64,000 nucleotides of DNA, from the NCBI GenBank assembly GCA_028023455.1, contig JAQFVV010012398.1, positions 9,942,682-10,006,681 of the forward strand, read 5' to 3'. Numbering within the stretch: position 1 is the first letter of the stretch; the number at the start of each line of letters is the position of its first letter. Made by a program: the position numbers and the translations under genes. The notes under the pieces are model-generated. The model was not told the DNA's origin. It did not search any database and worked only from the letters and a program-made list of their open reading frames with translations. This document shows positions 31,331-44,003 of this stretch, one piece after another. The stretch is from Epiperipatus broadwayi. Lineage: Eukaryota > Onychophora > Udeonychophora > Euonychophora > Peripatidae.

Positions 31331-34300
31331 GTATAACTTTTTCTAAAAAAGATAATCTTTCTTGTAAAAATAAAATTAATTAATCAAAGCTTAATGCAGT
31401 AATTTCCGAAAGAGTTATGTAATTTGATGAATGATTGACATCAAGGTTGTTTTTCAAAAATCAAGGGAGTGGTGTGAGCAATTCAGCAGGAGTTCAGTAA
31501 TGGCAAATTCAGCAGACAGAAAGTCAGCTTGGAAGTCTGATGCTAAATTAATATTCTTGATTAAAAATGAAATGATTTCCCCTAATAACGATGTGCTAAG
31601 TTCTTGCTAAAATCCAAGCAATACTGATACAACAAGTAACCATTCTAAATAAAAGGAATATAGAAGAAAGATATCTAGGAAAGTTTTAACAAGCTTTATA
31701 TATTGCTCCATCCAAAAACCATGCTTATTTCTGATTGTGTATACCTGCAATGAAAATATGGAAACTTGGAACTCCAAAAGAAAAAGACAAAAAACTAAAT
31801 GAATAAAAAATGAAATAAAAATAATTGTTAAACTGGAAAGTTGAAACTATAGAAAAGAAAAAGCTAAATGAAAGAACATAACTATTGAGCTAAAAGGAAA
31901 AATCATAGTCAAGAGATTGACTACACTACAACCAGCAAGAATTTATAAAATGAGCACTCAACTAAGCAACTATAAACAGATTAAAAAAACTCAGAGACAT
32001 AAAACATATTGTAGTCTGCTCATTTACATTTATAAAAGTACTTTATATAAAAATGAATAGTTAAAATATTGAACATTTTTTAGTAGTTTTATAGGAAGTT
32101 TTTTTCTTCCTATATTAAAATGATAGGGGGAAAAAGTATCCTCATTTTTAAAATAAAAAGGGATAAAGGTTCAAATTAAAATTTATTTTCTTTATTGTTA
32201 AATATTTTTTAGGATTTGATTATTGTAAAAGTGTAGCTCATATAGATTAAATATTAATTAAGAAGAATCACAAAGAAGTATTATTTATATGGATTATATG
32301 AAGTTATGTATATTGCATGGATAGTGTTGATCAATATGTGCATTATCCTTAGATTTGTCATATTGTTTTCTAAAGCTTTTTATTCTTAGTTTATTAATTA
32401 TCTTTATTAAATCATTTCATTTTTTTCTGATGTCTTTATTTTTCTGCCTGACTGTTCTATGAATTAACAGTAAGTGACAGATTTCATCATAAGACTGTGC
32501 TTTAAAACATTTTTAGATTATTCAAATAAAATTAATTAATAGTAGAATAAATTAAGCATTTTATATTTTCTCTTATTCAGTCTCTATAGAGTTTTTGCAA
32601 TGCCTTAACTAGTTCAGCAATATATATGGGTGAATGGATTCAAATGGTCCCTGTACCTTGAAGTCCAAATACTTCATTTTATTTACATATTTTAGGATGA
32701 GAAATTGTTTATTAATGGATACTATACTCATGATATTTGATGACTACATAATTTTTGGTTTAGAATTACTTTCATAATTATTTTTAGCACTTATGTATGT
32801 GCATGCAGACTAAATATTGACATTTGCTTTTATATTATGCTCCATGTTTGGTATTGGTTTTGATGATGATTTGTCTAAAATTTTACATTATGTCACTTTT
32901 ACATCGAATTTAAAAAGATGGACTGTTGATTTTGATGAGTATTGCTGGGGATTCTATGCTCAGTAATAAAAGTGATGCTTCTGATGATCATGATTGGTAA
33001 CATGTCCCTTGTGTCTCAGAGTACATTTTCATAAATAGTTACTATATATATTGTATCCTTACTACATGAAAAATTATTAATATTGCATATCTAATATATA
33101 TTATATTAATCTTAATAAATTATTTATTCACATTAAAAATATACCAAAAAGGATATTCTCAATGGTATAGGAATATCACAATACACTACTTCCTAAAATA
33201 TTAATGATCCTTTCATGACTCACACTTAACAAAAATACACTATATTTCATATTAACATTTCTTAAATTAAATTTAACTATAACACTATTCAATGTTCATT
33301 TATCTAATAAAATAATTCTATCATTGAATAATATTTTATAACACAATTAAAATCTCAGATCATTATTATTATTTTTAAAATAAATAAATTAATTGATATA
33401 ATTATATAAATGTAGGGAAAGATTTTAGGATATTTATTAACTGATTTACTTGTAAACTAAACTAAAACTAAGTTAAAATTATGAACTAATAATAATTATT
33501 ATTTATCATCATAAATAAATTCAAAATTATTATTATTATGTATTATATCTAATCATTTTATTTCTAATATGGAATTTTAGATATGTCTTAACTATAATCA
33601 TTAAATTAGATGAAGAAAAATTCATATTACTTAATTTTTAGATTCAGTATAAAATATCCTCAACAATCATAATATGTTTATTATTCATTATATCATTTAA
33701 ATTATGTGCAATAATACCCAAATATATTTAATTATTACAATGCATGTTTGGTTAGGATGATGCATAATGACTTGAAAATAACAAGAAAAGAAACTATAGA
33801 CACTTCATTTATTATAACAACAATATAATTTTTTTAAAAAAATATATACAAATATTACTTTTTAAAAAAAAAAATATTGAACAGATTATAAAATTTAAAA
33901 ATTAACATTAAAAAAAATTATAAGAGAAATAAATAATTTGCATTTCAAAATTATTTACTATTATAAGATAGTATCTTACAAACTATTCTTTATGACTATT
34001 AAGACACTCCTTAATAATTCTATACTAAAAAAACATTTCAATATCATAGACCATCTTTATGTTATCATATTTTACATTTTTCAATAAAATATGTTCTTAT
34101 ATCATTATTTATTTACTTTAAATATTCTATAATAGGATAACCTAATTATAACTCTATAACTTGTTATATGTTCTATGTTTATTCTTAATTATAAAATAAA
34201 CATAATTATTTAAATATCAAGTATGATATGGTATTCTCTTAATATTATTTATAATAATATACATCACAATAAGTCTTTATTTTCATCATTATATATTATA

Positions 34301-36499
34301 TCACTTCAAAGTCATTCTATAATTTGATTTCTAAAAATTTGAATATGAAAAACAATTTTTCAAATCTTTATTTAAACTTTTAATATTTTATTTGTTCCAT
34401 ATTTAACTTTCCTTGCATTAAATAAATTCTTGCCATCGTTTGTAAGTCTAGCTATTATTCTGTATTCAATTATACAATTCTCAAATACAATGCAGGGAGC
34501 AGTATATTAGTGATTGTGAAAGATGGACATCTAGAACTATCAGAAATAATAGCATGGACATGTAACTTAAGGCCACATTTTCCTTCTGTCTATCTTAATT
34601 TCTATCTTGCCTTCTCTTTTAAACTCTTCCAGATTTATGAAAAAATGCTACTGTCCATGTATCATAAACATAATGACTTAAACTATATTATATTTAATAT
34701 TAAGTGTTGACTGGTTTTTTAATGATTAATATTAAATATATTCCTATCACAACAGGATTTCCTAATAAACTACTTTCCGGAACCACTAATTGTCTATCAA
34801 AACCCTCTATATCAAATCTACAAAAACATCATAGATGTTTATGATATATAATTTATCATAAGTACACTGAGATAATTACTTTTAACTTGTTCAGAGATCA
34901 ATTATTCATACATTTTATAATCATATGCAGATTATAATAACTATATTCACGCCCTGTAATTCACCATTACATTAATCTAAACATAATAAATATTATACAT
35001 GCTTATTTAATCTGAATTTTGATTTGCATTATTAAATACCAATATCTTATGCTAAAGCATAATAAATTAAAGTCATCTTAATCATATATTATGATTATTA
35101 TTGATGATCTGCTAGTTATAACTTCTTAACATTATAGAATCATAATAAACAAAACCAAAAAAACATTTTAAATTTTCTTCTCTTTTTTTTAAATAAAAAA
35201 AAATTCTAAAAATATTTAAGTCTTAAAACTATTAAAATATTCATAATAATTATAAAATACTATTATTAACTTAAAGACAATATTATATTACAATAAATAA
35301 AAAAAATTCTTTCATTCCTTGAGCTGAATAGAAAATTTTCAAAAAGAAAACCTGATTTTTATGAAGAACCAGTTACTAAAACAAAAAGATTTTTTTCTCA
35401 TCTTCCCTCCATACTTTTTCACCATTCCTTGCTGCATAAATGAAAAACATTTAAAAAAAAAATCAAACGGAAATGTTAATTATCAATAACAAATAAAAAG
35501 ATCTTGTAATGAAAGTTCATTCTTTTTATATCATTGATAAAAACAAATTTCTTCATGTTAATAAATAGGTATTGATTATTTAATAAGACATTTATCAAAA
35601 TTTAATAGTTCCCTTTTTTTAGCATTAAAACATTCACCACAAAATTATTCAGTTTTAGAAAGTTTTCCAAACTGTTCACATTTAATATATTACTAATTCG
35701 AATAATGTTTGCTAGTAGATATATAAAATTTGGCAATTCTCAAAATTATTCACATTTAACATGTTAATAACTTTAATAATGCTTGTTAGTAATATTAAAA
35801 AATTCTAGAATTTTTCTCCTGTAAAATCCATATTCATCATGTTAAACACTTATAAATTATTATTTAAGCAGAAAAACAGTTAGTTAAATACATTTTTACC
35901 AAAAATTAATCTGCATTATATCTTTCCTTTTAAAATTATTATCACTAGTAATTCATAAATTCAAAACAAGAAATGTAAATAGTTTTTCTGAATAAAAGTC
36001 TATTTTTATTACTGCTAATTGTTAAAGTTAATAAAAAATGTAAACTCCTTATGTATCCTTCACATTATTTTGTAGGCAAAATGATTTGATATTTAGCAAA
36101 GTTTTTTAACCAAATGCATTTTTATCTTCTGAAATAGATTTTGTCCTTTCATTACTATAGATTGCTAGTTGGTTCATGTAGGACACAGATGAAAAAATTT
36201 TACTTTTGTATTCCATGTTTAAATGAGTCTATAAACTTTTAAAATACTTTCCAAAGTTGTATAAGTTATTGTTATTACTTTTAAAATCAAAATAATAAAA
36301 TTTAAAACAAATTTAGATAGAGATTTAAAAAATAAAAGAAATATAGTCCTATTCATTTGAAAATTTCTTGATTTAATCCCCCTTCACATCTGCTCACCTG
36401 TATTTATAGAAAAAATCTTCCAATACCTGATTGGGCAATTAATCCCAGACATTTGCTAAAATTTTCATATTAATTATTTTTGTCTAGTCTTTATATACG
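31331..36499. other. AT-rich sequence without recognisable elements
   Basis: Includes a diverged ~84-bp tandem pair at about 35,661-35,825 ('tattcacatttaa..tgttaata..aataatg.ttg.tagta'). The 66-codon frame at 34,510 matches nothing I know. Confidence 0.5.
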
Positions 36500-38584
36500 T
36501 TACATTTAAATTTTGGTACTTAAATTTTTTTTTGTAAATATCTAATAATGAATTAAAAGCACATACATTCAAAATGCACAAATAATGAGTTATTAATTTA
36601 TTAGTTAAGTTTCATTTAAATGTTAAAATAAAATAAGCCTAAAAAAATTATAGAATCGAAGCAAAGATTCTAATCTTTTAATAAATATAATAAAAATCCT
36701 TTAATTTTAAAAATAACAAAAATAAAATTACAAGCAGATCCTTAGGGCAAAATGACCATTAAAAAAATTATTACAAAATAGATAAGAGTTAAGAAATGGA
36801 AACAAAAGACTTGCTTTTCCTGCCCAAGATATATACACAGATCACAGAAGAAAATCTACTTAATATGTCAGATAGATCCGTGCATTCCTAGATAAGAAGC
36901 TTCAGAACTATAAAAGGAAAAATTCAAAATAAATAATTAATTAGAATTTTGAATTAATTTGTTATTGCTGAAAAGTAAAAAAAAAAAAATTAAAAAAGTT
37001 ACTGTTGCCATTACCAAAAATGTAATCTGTTTTAATCACGCTTCCCTCGGTTCGGCCGGCCGAAGGCAGCTTTCATCTCCACAGATCCCAGGATCGAAAC
37101 ATGTGTACCATCTTCACAAATCATCATAAATCATCATCGTCCACAAGAAATGGCCCTTGCATAAACTGAGATCTTCATCATGAAGGAACGAGCCCAGAGA
37201 AAGGAAAGTATAAATTATAAAAATGAAATATAAACTGTCTTTAATTTAAAATCTTCGAACTTTATTTTCCTTTAAATATGAACTATAGACTTTCTCTCCA
37301 GATCAAACCTGAACTTTATTTTTTATAAACTTGGCAATTTTAAGTCTTATCGAAAATTTAAATGTAATCTTTTTAAAATATGTACTATATTTTTTTTTAA
37401 TGTATGCTTAGTATATGATCTGTTTGTAATAGGGCAGGAGTTTGTGATTGCAAACATAAATTTAAAAATAAAATCAAAAACGTATTATTATTTGTGCATT
37501 ATTAGATTGTAAAAATAGGTCAAATAAATTATTTGTGGTAAAAAAAAGTTGAATACAATGTGCGATTTTAAAATAAGTTAAATACCCTAAACTAAATATT
37601 TTTTTAATAAAGTAAATTATTAAAGTGACTTAAATTTAAGTTGAGTGTAGATGGCTGCTTAGACTCGTTTAAGTATATGTTAGTTTAAAGGAGTTTTTAT
37701 TTCAGACTATTTGTTTTGTAGTTGTGTCAATGATGGTGGAGGGATATATGGCTGTTTATATCAATGTAATGTGAAGTGTGTTAGCATACAGGCAAACATG
37801 CCCAACTGAATGCATGACCCCAAAGAGGTAGTCATGGGGTTAAAATGGATGTGGAGTACTTCCCATGACATTGACCCCTTTCAGCTCTATGAATAGAGAC
37901 TATAAGTCAGCAAGATATACCACTCTCCCATCCATATGTAGCATTTTCTCTTCACTATTTTATATGCATGATTCCTTCACCAGACAGACATACATTCCTG
38001 TACTGGATGAAGGTCATGTTTTTCAAATAATATCACGCTGTCAGATGCACATTCCAGACAGCATGGTTTTATACTAACATGTTCACATTACATTGGTTGC
38101 GGATATATTTCGAGAAGCGAGCATTGGTGTGGCTGCGGACTATTAGCCTGTAGTCAAATGTTTTGAAAATCTTTTAAGTGCATCATCTAGGTGGCCTATC
38201 TATGCTCAACATTCTAAGATTAAAAATTAAAGTTAAATAATAATAATAATGAAACATAAAGCATAATTTTTTTATAGCAATTATTTTTCAAGTTTGATTG
38301 TTGTTACCTATATATATGTGAATAAAATCTTATATGTTATTAGTACTGGCAGTGATCTAGTTTTTTTTTTTTTATCTTTATTAAAAATATATCTTAATAA
38401 ATATGTTTTAAACCTCTCTACTCCAAGAGCTAGTGGCAAGGGCTAACGGTCAATATAAATTAAAAATTGGATCTTTAACAGCACGTATCCGCCTACTGTA
38501 TAACTTTTCTAGGTTCCAATAGCCTAGTGATGTCCTGTATGGCAGATATGGTGAGACCTCTGATCTTCCCCGATCATTATAATT
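36500..38584 (+). repeat. 2.1-kb unknown repeat, copy 1
   Basis: Direct copy of 38,961-41,035 over its whole length, from 'ttac.tttaaattttggta' to 'gatcttcccc.a.c..tataat', with perhaps 6-8% mismatch by eye. Includes a G+C-richer block at 37,038-37,200 and another at 37,720-38,170. Short frames on either strand (for example 37,865-38,077 and the minus frame 38,450-38,725) are not conserved between the copies, which argues against coding. No terminal inverted repeats, A tail or target duplication were found, so class is unknown. Confidence 0.9.
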
Positions 38585-38960
38585 GGCTGCCCAGCATGTG
38601 GCATGATATTCATTAACCATGAATACCCTGATCCAAAGAAAATAGTTTAGGAAATAGTGTGAATAGTGCTCTGCACAATCAGAGTAGTTATGCAGGACTA
38701 GATTATGACAAGATGTGATTGTCAAAAATAAATATGATCCATTAAGTAACTTTAAGATTTAAAAAACAAGAAAAAAAAAGAGTTTAAAATTTTGAAGTGA
38801 TTTAGTAACTTAAAAATACGGCTATGAAAGAAAAATAACTTTAACGCATCATTATTATCTATTAGTACTAACCCTAACTAAAGTCTTTTTTATTGTCATT
38901 TTTTAAAATAAGTTCAGTGATATGTAATGGGATATATATATATATATATGTGTGTGTGTG
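38585..38960. other. Spacer between the two 2.1-kb repeats
   Basis: 376 bp with no match to the repeat. Ends in a short (AT)n(GT)n tract (38,935-38,960) abutting copy 2. If the two repeats are terminal direct repeats of one unit, this is its interior. It shows no element coding. Confidence 0.5.
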
Positions 38961-41035
38961 TTACGTTTAAATTTTGGTATTTAAATTTTTTTTTTAAATA
39001 TATAATAATGAATTAAAAGCACAGACATTCAAAATGCACAAATAATGAGTTATTAATTTATTAGTAAGTTTCATTTAAATGTTGAAATAAAATAAGCTTA
39101 AAAAAATTATAGAATCAAAGCAAAGATTCTAATCTTTTAATAAATATAATAAAAACCCTTTAATTTTAAAAATAAGGAAGAGTTTTTAACAAAAATAAAA
39201 TTATAAACAGATCCTTAGGGCAAAATGACCATTAAAAAGATTATTACGAAATAGATAAGAGTCAAGAAATAGAAACAAAAGACTTGCTTTTCCCGCCCAA
39301 GATATATACACAGACCACAGAGGAAAATCTACTTAATATGTCAGATAGATCCACACATTCCTAGATAAGATGCTTTAAAACTATAAAAGAAAAAATTCAA
39401 AAGAAATAATTAATTAGAATTTTGAATTCGTTTGTCGTTGCTGAAAAGTAAAAAAAAAAAAAATTAAAAAAGTTATTGTCACCATTACCAAAAATGTAAT
39501 CTATTTTAAACCTGCTTCCCTCGGTTTGGCTGGTTGAAGGCAGCTTTCATTTCCATGAATTCCATGATCAAACCATGGGTACTATCTTCAGAAATCATCG
39601 TAAATCTTCATAAATCGTCGTCTGCAAGAAATGGCCCTTGCATAAACTCAGATCTTCCTTACAAAGAAATGAGCCTGGAGAAAGGAAAGTATAAATTATA
39701 AAAATGAAATATAAACTCTCTTTAATTTAAAATCTTTGAACTTTATTTTCCTTTAAATATGAACTATAGACTTTGTATCCAGATCAAACCTGAACTTTAT
39801 TTTTTATAAACTTGGCAATTTTAAGCCTTATCTAAAGTTTAAATATAATCTTTTTAAAACATGTACTATATTTTTTTATTATTTATGCTTAATATACAAT
39901 CTGTTTGTAATAGGACAGGAGTTTGTGATTGTAAACATAAATTTAAAGATAAAATCAAACACGTATGATTATTTGTGCATTATTAGATTTTAAAAATAGG
40001 TCAAATATATTATTTGTGGTAAAAATAAGTTGAATACAATGTGCGATTTAAAAATAAGTTAAATACCCTAAACTAAATTTTTTTTTAATAAAGTAAATTA
40101 TTAAATTGACTTAAATTTAAGTTGAGTGTAGATGGCTGCTTAGACTGGTTTAAGTATATGTTAGTTTAAAGGGGTTTTGATTTCGGACTATTTGTTTCCT
40201 AGTTATGTCAATGCTAGTGGAGGGATATATGGATGTTTATATCAATGTAATGTGAAGTGTTAGCATACATGCCCAACTGAATGCATGATGCCAAAGAGGT
40301 AATCATGGCATTGAAATGGATGTGGAGTACTTCCCACAACATTGACCCCTTTGGCTCTATGGATAGGGACTATAAGTCGGCAAGATAGACCACTCTCCCA
40401 TCCATATGTAGCATTTTCTCTTCATTATTTTATATGCATGATTCCTTCGCCAGACAGACATACATTCCTGTACTGGACAAAGGTCATGTTCTTCAAATAA
40501 TATCATGCTGTCAGATGCACATTCCTGACAGTGTGGTTTTATGCTAACATGTTCACATTGCATTGGTTGCGGATATATATCGAGAAGCGAGCATTGGTGT
40601 GGCTGTGGACTTTTAGCCTGGAGTCAAATGTTTTGAAAATCTTTTAAGTGCTTCGTCTAGGTGGCCTATTTATGCTCAACATTGTTAAAGTAATAATAAT
40701 AATAATGAAACATAAAGCATAATTTTTTTTAGTAATTATTTTTCAAGTTTATTTGTTGTCACCAATATATACATGAATAAAATCTTCTGTGTTATTAGTA
40801 CTGGCAGTGATCTAGTTTTTTTAAAAATCTTTATTAAAAATATATCTTAATAAATACGTTTTAAACCTCTGCTACTCCATGAACTAGTGGCAATGGCTAA
40901 TGGTCAATATAAATTAAAAATTGGATCTTTAATAGCGCACACCTGTCTACTACATACATTTTCCAGGTTCCAATAGCTTAGTAGCTCCCTGTACAGAAGA
41001 TACGGTAAGACTCATGATCTTCCCCAACCGCTATA
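38961..41035 (+). repeat. 2.1-kb unknown repeat, copy 2
   Basis: Second direct copy, offset from copy 1 by 2,461 bp at the start and 2,454 bp at the end, so length is well conserved. It breaks into an AT tract at 41,035, while copy 1 continues into 'tggctgcccagc'. A 68-codon minus-strand frame (40,357-40,563) is interrupted in copy 1. Confidence 0.9.
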
Positions 41036-41187
41036 ATATATATATTACATTTTATTAATGTAATATTTTAATATATCTTTTAATAAAAAACACTTTTTAT
41101 TTCAACTTAAATTTTAATACATAAAAATTTATCATTTATGTTAGTTGTAATAATTATATTTATATAGCGCATACTCGTTACTTAAAG

Positions 41188-41355
41188 TAATATATATTAA
41201 AGCTACAATCTTAAAACTATGTGCCTGAAAAAATGACAGTAGAGACCTCTGCAAATCTTGTCTTTTAAATAAATCTTGTGTTAAAGATTTGCAGAGATCC
41301 CTACTGTTATTTTTTCAGATGCATAGTTTTAAAGTTGTAGCCTTAATATATATTA
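41188..41355. mobile_element. 168-bp palindromic MITE
   Basis: Left arm starting 'taatatatattaa' pairs with the right arm ending 'ttaatatatatta'. Arms of about 70 bp are nearly perfect and include 'gcaaatctt' / 'aagatttgc' next to a short loop near 41,265. Ends in TA-rich sequence, so a TA target (Tc1/mariner-like) is possible but cannot be told from background. Confidence 0.85.
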
Positions 41356-41893
41356 TATTTATGTTAGTATAATAATTATTTTAGAAACTTTTATAAAATT
41401 GATACTAAATAAAATGTAACTTTTGATTTGCACAAGTGATAAATTTACTTTAGAAACAAGGGAGTAAAACTTAATTAATTTTTATATGAATGTGCATGCA
41501 CACATATCAACACACATTTCATTTATTTTATCATTATTTAAATAATTTAAGATAATAATTAAATTGCAATTTTAAATTTGACTGTTAGTAATAACAAAAA
41601 TATTAACTTTGATCATTATGACTACTATTTTAAAATTATGTTATATGATTTTAATAATTATTAGTTTTTATTTGACAATAAATATTTTATATTTCAATTT
41701 TATAATTTAAATTAAATTATATTGCTTTAACATAAACTAACTTAATTTTAATACTATAAAAACAATTTATTTTAAGCTATTCCATAAATTAAGTAATAAA
41801 TTGTAACTAGCTATTATGTAAAATTTAAAATTTCAACAAAAACTGACTATTATTCATAACCATAGAGTAATGTAACAAAATAGAAAGGCTACA

Positions 41894-41900
41894 ATATATA

Positions 41901-41949
<49 letters not shown>
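41894..41949. repeat. (AT)n microsatellite
   Basis: AT tract with one phase break, immediately adjoining the left end of the foldback element at 41,951. Confidence 0.95.
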
Positions 41950-41950
<1 letters not shown>

Positions 41951-41952
<2 letters not shown>

Positions 41953-42678
41953 GGAACTTGAACTCAGACTTTCAATCTTCCCACAACTACTCAATCCATC
42001 TTATACAACTGATACACATGATCACATACATTTGAAAAAAATAAATGATCTCCAATATTCATATTTCATACTGAACCAGCACTCATCATTTGGTCCAGAT
42101 AACAATCTCCAACTTATATATATATATACAATCACTGCTCAGTTTATATTAAGATATCAAATCTTCAAACTTTAATGAACAAACTTCAATCTTTATCCTT
42201 AACTCTTCAGCCAACTATATCATTGAAAATCTGATGATGGAATATTCAAAGCCCTTGATCATGCCAATATTATTGCCATCTGACCCCTCAAACATAGGAC
42301 CTTAATATTTCCATTTAATTATACACAAGAAGGATGAGAAGAATTAATGTCAACATGGGTATGACAATAATGGCATTATCAAAACCTTTGAGCATTTCAT
42401 CATCAGCTTTTCAATGATATGGATGGCTTAGAGTTAGAAAGTGAAGAAGATTGAAGCTTGTCCATTAAAGTTTGAAGACTTGCTATCTTAATATAAACTG
42501 AGCAGTAATTATATATATATGTGTTGGGGATGGTGATCAGGAACAACTGATATGTGCTGGTTCAGCATAAAATATAAAGACCATTTACATTTTTCATATG
42601 TATGTGATTATGTGTATCAATTATATAACTTGGATTGGATGGTTGTGGGAAGTTTGAAAGTCTAAATTCACATCCCTT
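41951..42678. mobile_element. 728-bp foldback element with ~330-bp arms
   Basis: The left arm (about 41,951-42,285) is inverted at about 42,350-42,678. Shared landmarks are 'gactttcaa.cttcccacaac', 'ctgaaccagcac', 'actgctcagtttatatt' and 'tatcattgaaaa'. A short AT tract inside each arm sits at the same place. Outer ends are 'aaggaacttgaa' and 'ttcacatccctt'. No coding was seen. A non-autonomous DNA transposon or an inverted duplication would both fit; the paired ends favour a transposon. Confidence 0.85.
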
Positions 42679-43100
42679 ATAATTATATTAAGTTTAGTAA
42701 AGGCAATGTATATGTATTTAAATATTATTTATACATATACATCACTTATGTTTTTCCATATGTGCAGTAAAATTGGCATTTCCATTCATGAAGAAAATTA
42801 ACAATAAATATATAACATTTATTTAATATACTTTTCCATGTCTGAGACATTCCTTTTACATATGCTTGCATGTGCATATAGATATATGTTTGTTATTTTT
42901 TTAGCATATCTAAATTATTCACACTTTAGTTATAAAATGATTTAAATAAAATAACTTTGTGTATTTGGCATAAGTGATAATTAGATAATTGACTAAACTA
43001 ATTTCTGAAGAATGTCAATTCCTGGATGAAATATTAAACAGAGAGCTAAACTTAATTGTTCAAGACTTCATTCCAGACAAAGTTATCACAGAAACATATA

Positions 43101-44003
43101 TTCCTGGGTCTCATTTTATGCAGTAGATAGGTTCCTTAGCAAATGCACACAAAAGAATTTGCACAAAAATAAACGTAACTTACCTTGAAAAATGAAAGAT
43201 AGGTTCTGTAATTTTCAAAAATCGGCATAAAAGCAAAACAATAAGGAAAAATTACTTTAAAATTCGCATTAAAAAAATAAGGAAATAAAGTATGACTATA
43301 AAAAATTTCAAATATTTGAAAAAAATTGATACAAGACAAACTTTTTTTATTAACTACAGTATTTAATTTTACATTTTTTCATACATATTTTAATCATTAC
43401 CACTATTTGACAATATGTGTTCATTTGTGAACTAGTAAAAAATCAGATTTGTCACATGATGTACAACTAGCGCCACATTCAGTCTTGTGCTGTGTTAATG
43501 CTTTTCTATTTCTATATTAAAAAAAATGACATCGCAATCAAAACAAAAAGATTATACATTATCATTAGAAAGATTATTTTCAGTTTATAAAATCAATAAA
43601 TCTTCATTATTATTTATTTTAAAAATCTAAAGAAATATTTATTTCTGTTAATATCTAACAAAATACGTTTTAAAAGTTTAAAATTTTTGAATATTCATTG
43701 CAATATTTTTATAGGTAAGTATAAATTATTATTATTATTATTATTTACTCATTAGTATAAGTAGGTTATTTACATAGAAGCTAAGATTCTAAATACAGTT
43801 TCAGGCCATATTCACATTAGCTGCTAATATAACGTTATATTTTTGAAAAAAAAAAAGTATTTCAAATCAAAATAAGTTATTAATAATTTAAATTTCTTGA
43901 TATCAAATAAATATAGTGAAATATGAAAGATATTAAGAAGAAACATGAATCTCATAACTTCAAAATCGCATTAAAATAATCCACATAAAACGAGACCCAG
44001 GTG
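43101..44003. mobile_element. TA-flanked MITE, TGGGTCTC family, element A
   Basis: Left end 'ttcctgggtctcattttatg' and the complement of the right end 'cacctgggtctcgttttatg' form terminal inverted repeats. TA lies outside both ends (43,099-43,100; 44,004-44,005), as for Tc1/mariner-type insertion. The first ~230 bp match 46,839-47,090. The interior includes a (TTA)n run near 43,724 and no transposase. Confidence 0.85.

Noticed and set aside
38450-38725. 91-codon minus-strand frame with protein-like composition
   Set aside because: It crosses the end of repeat copy 1, and the matching part of copy 2 is not open in the same frame. No family recognised.
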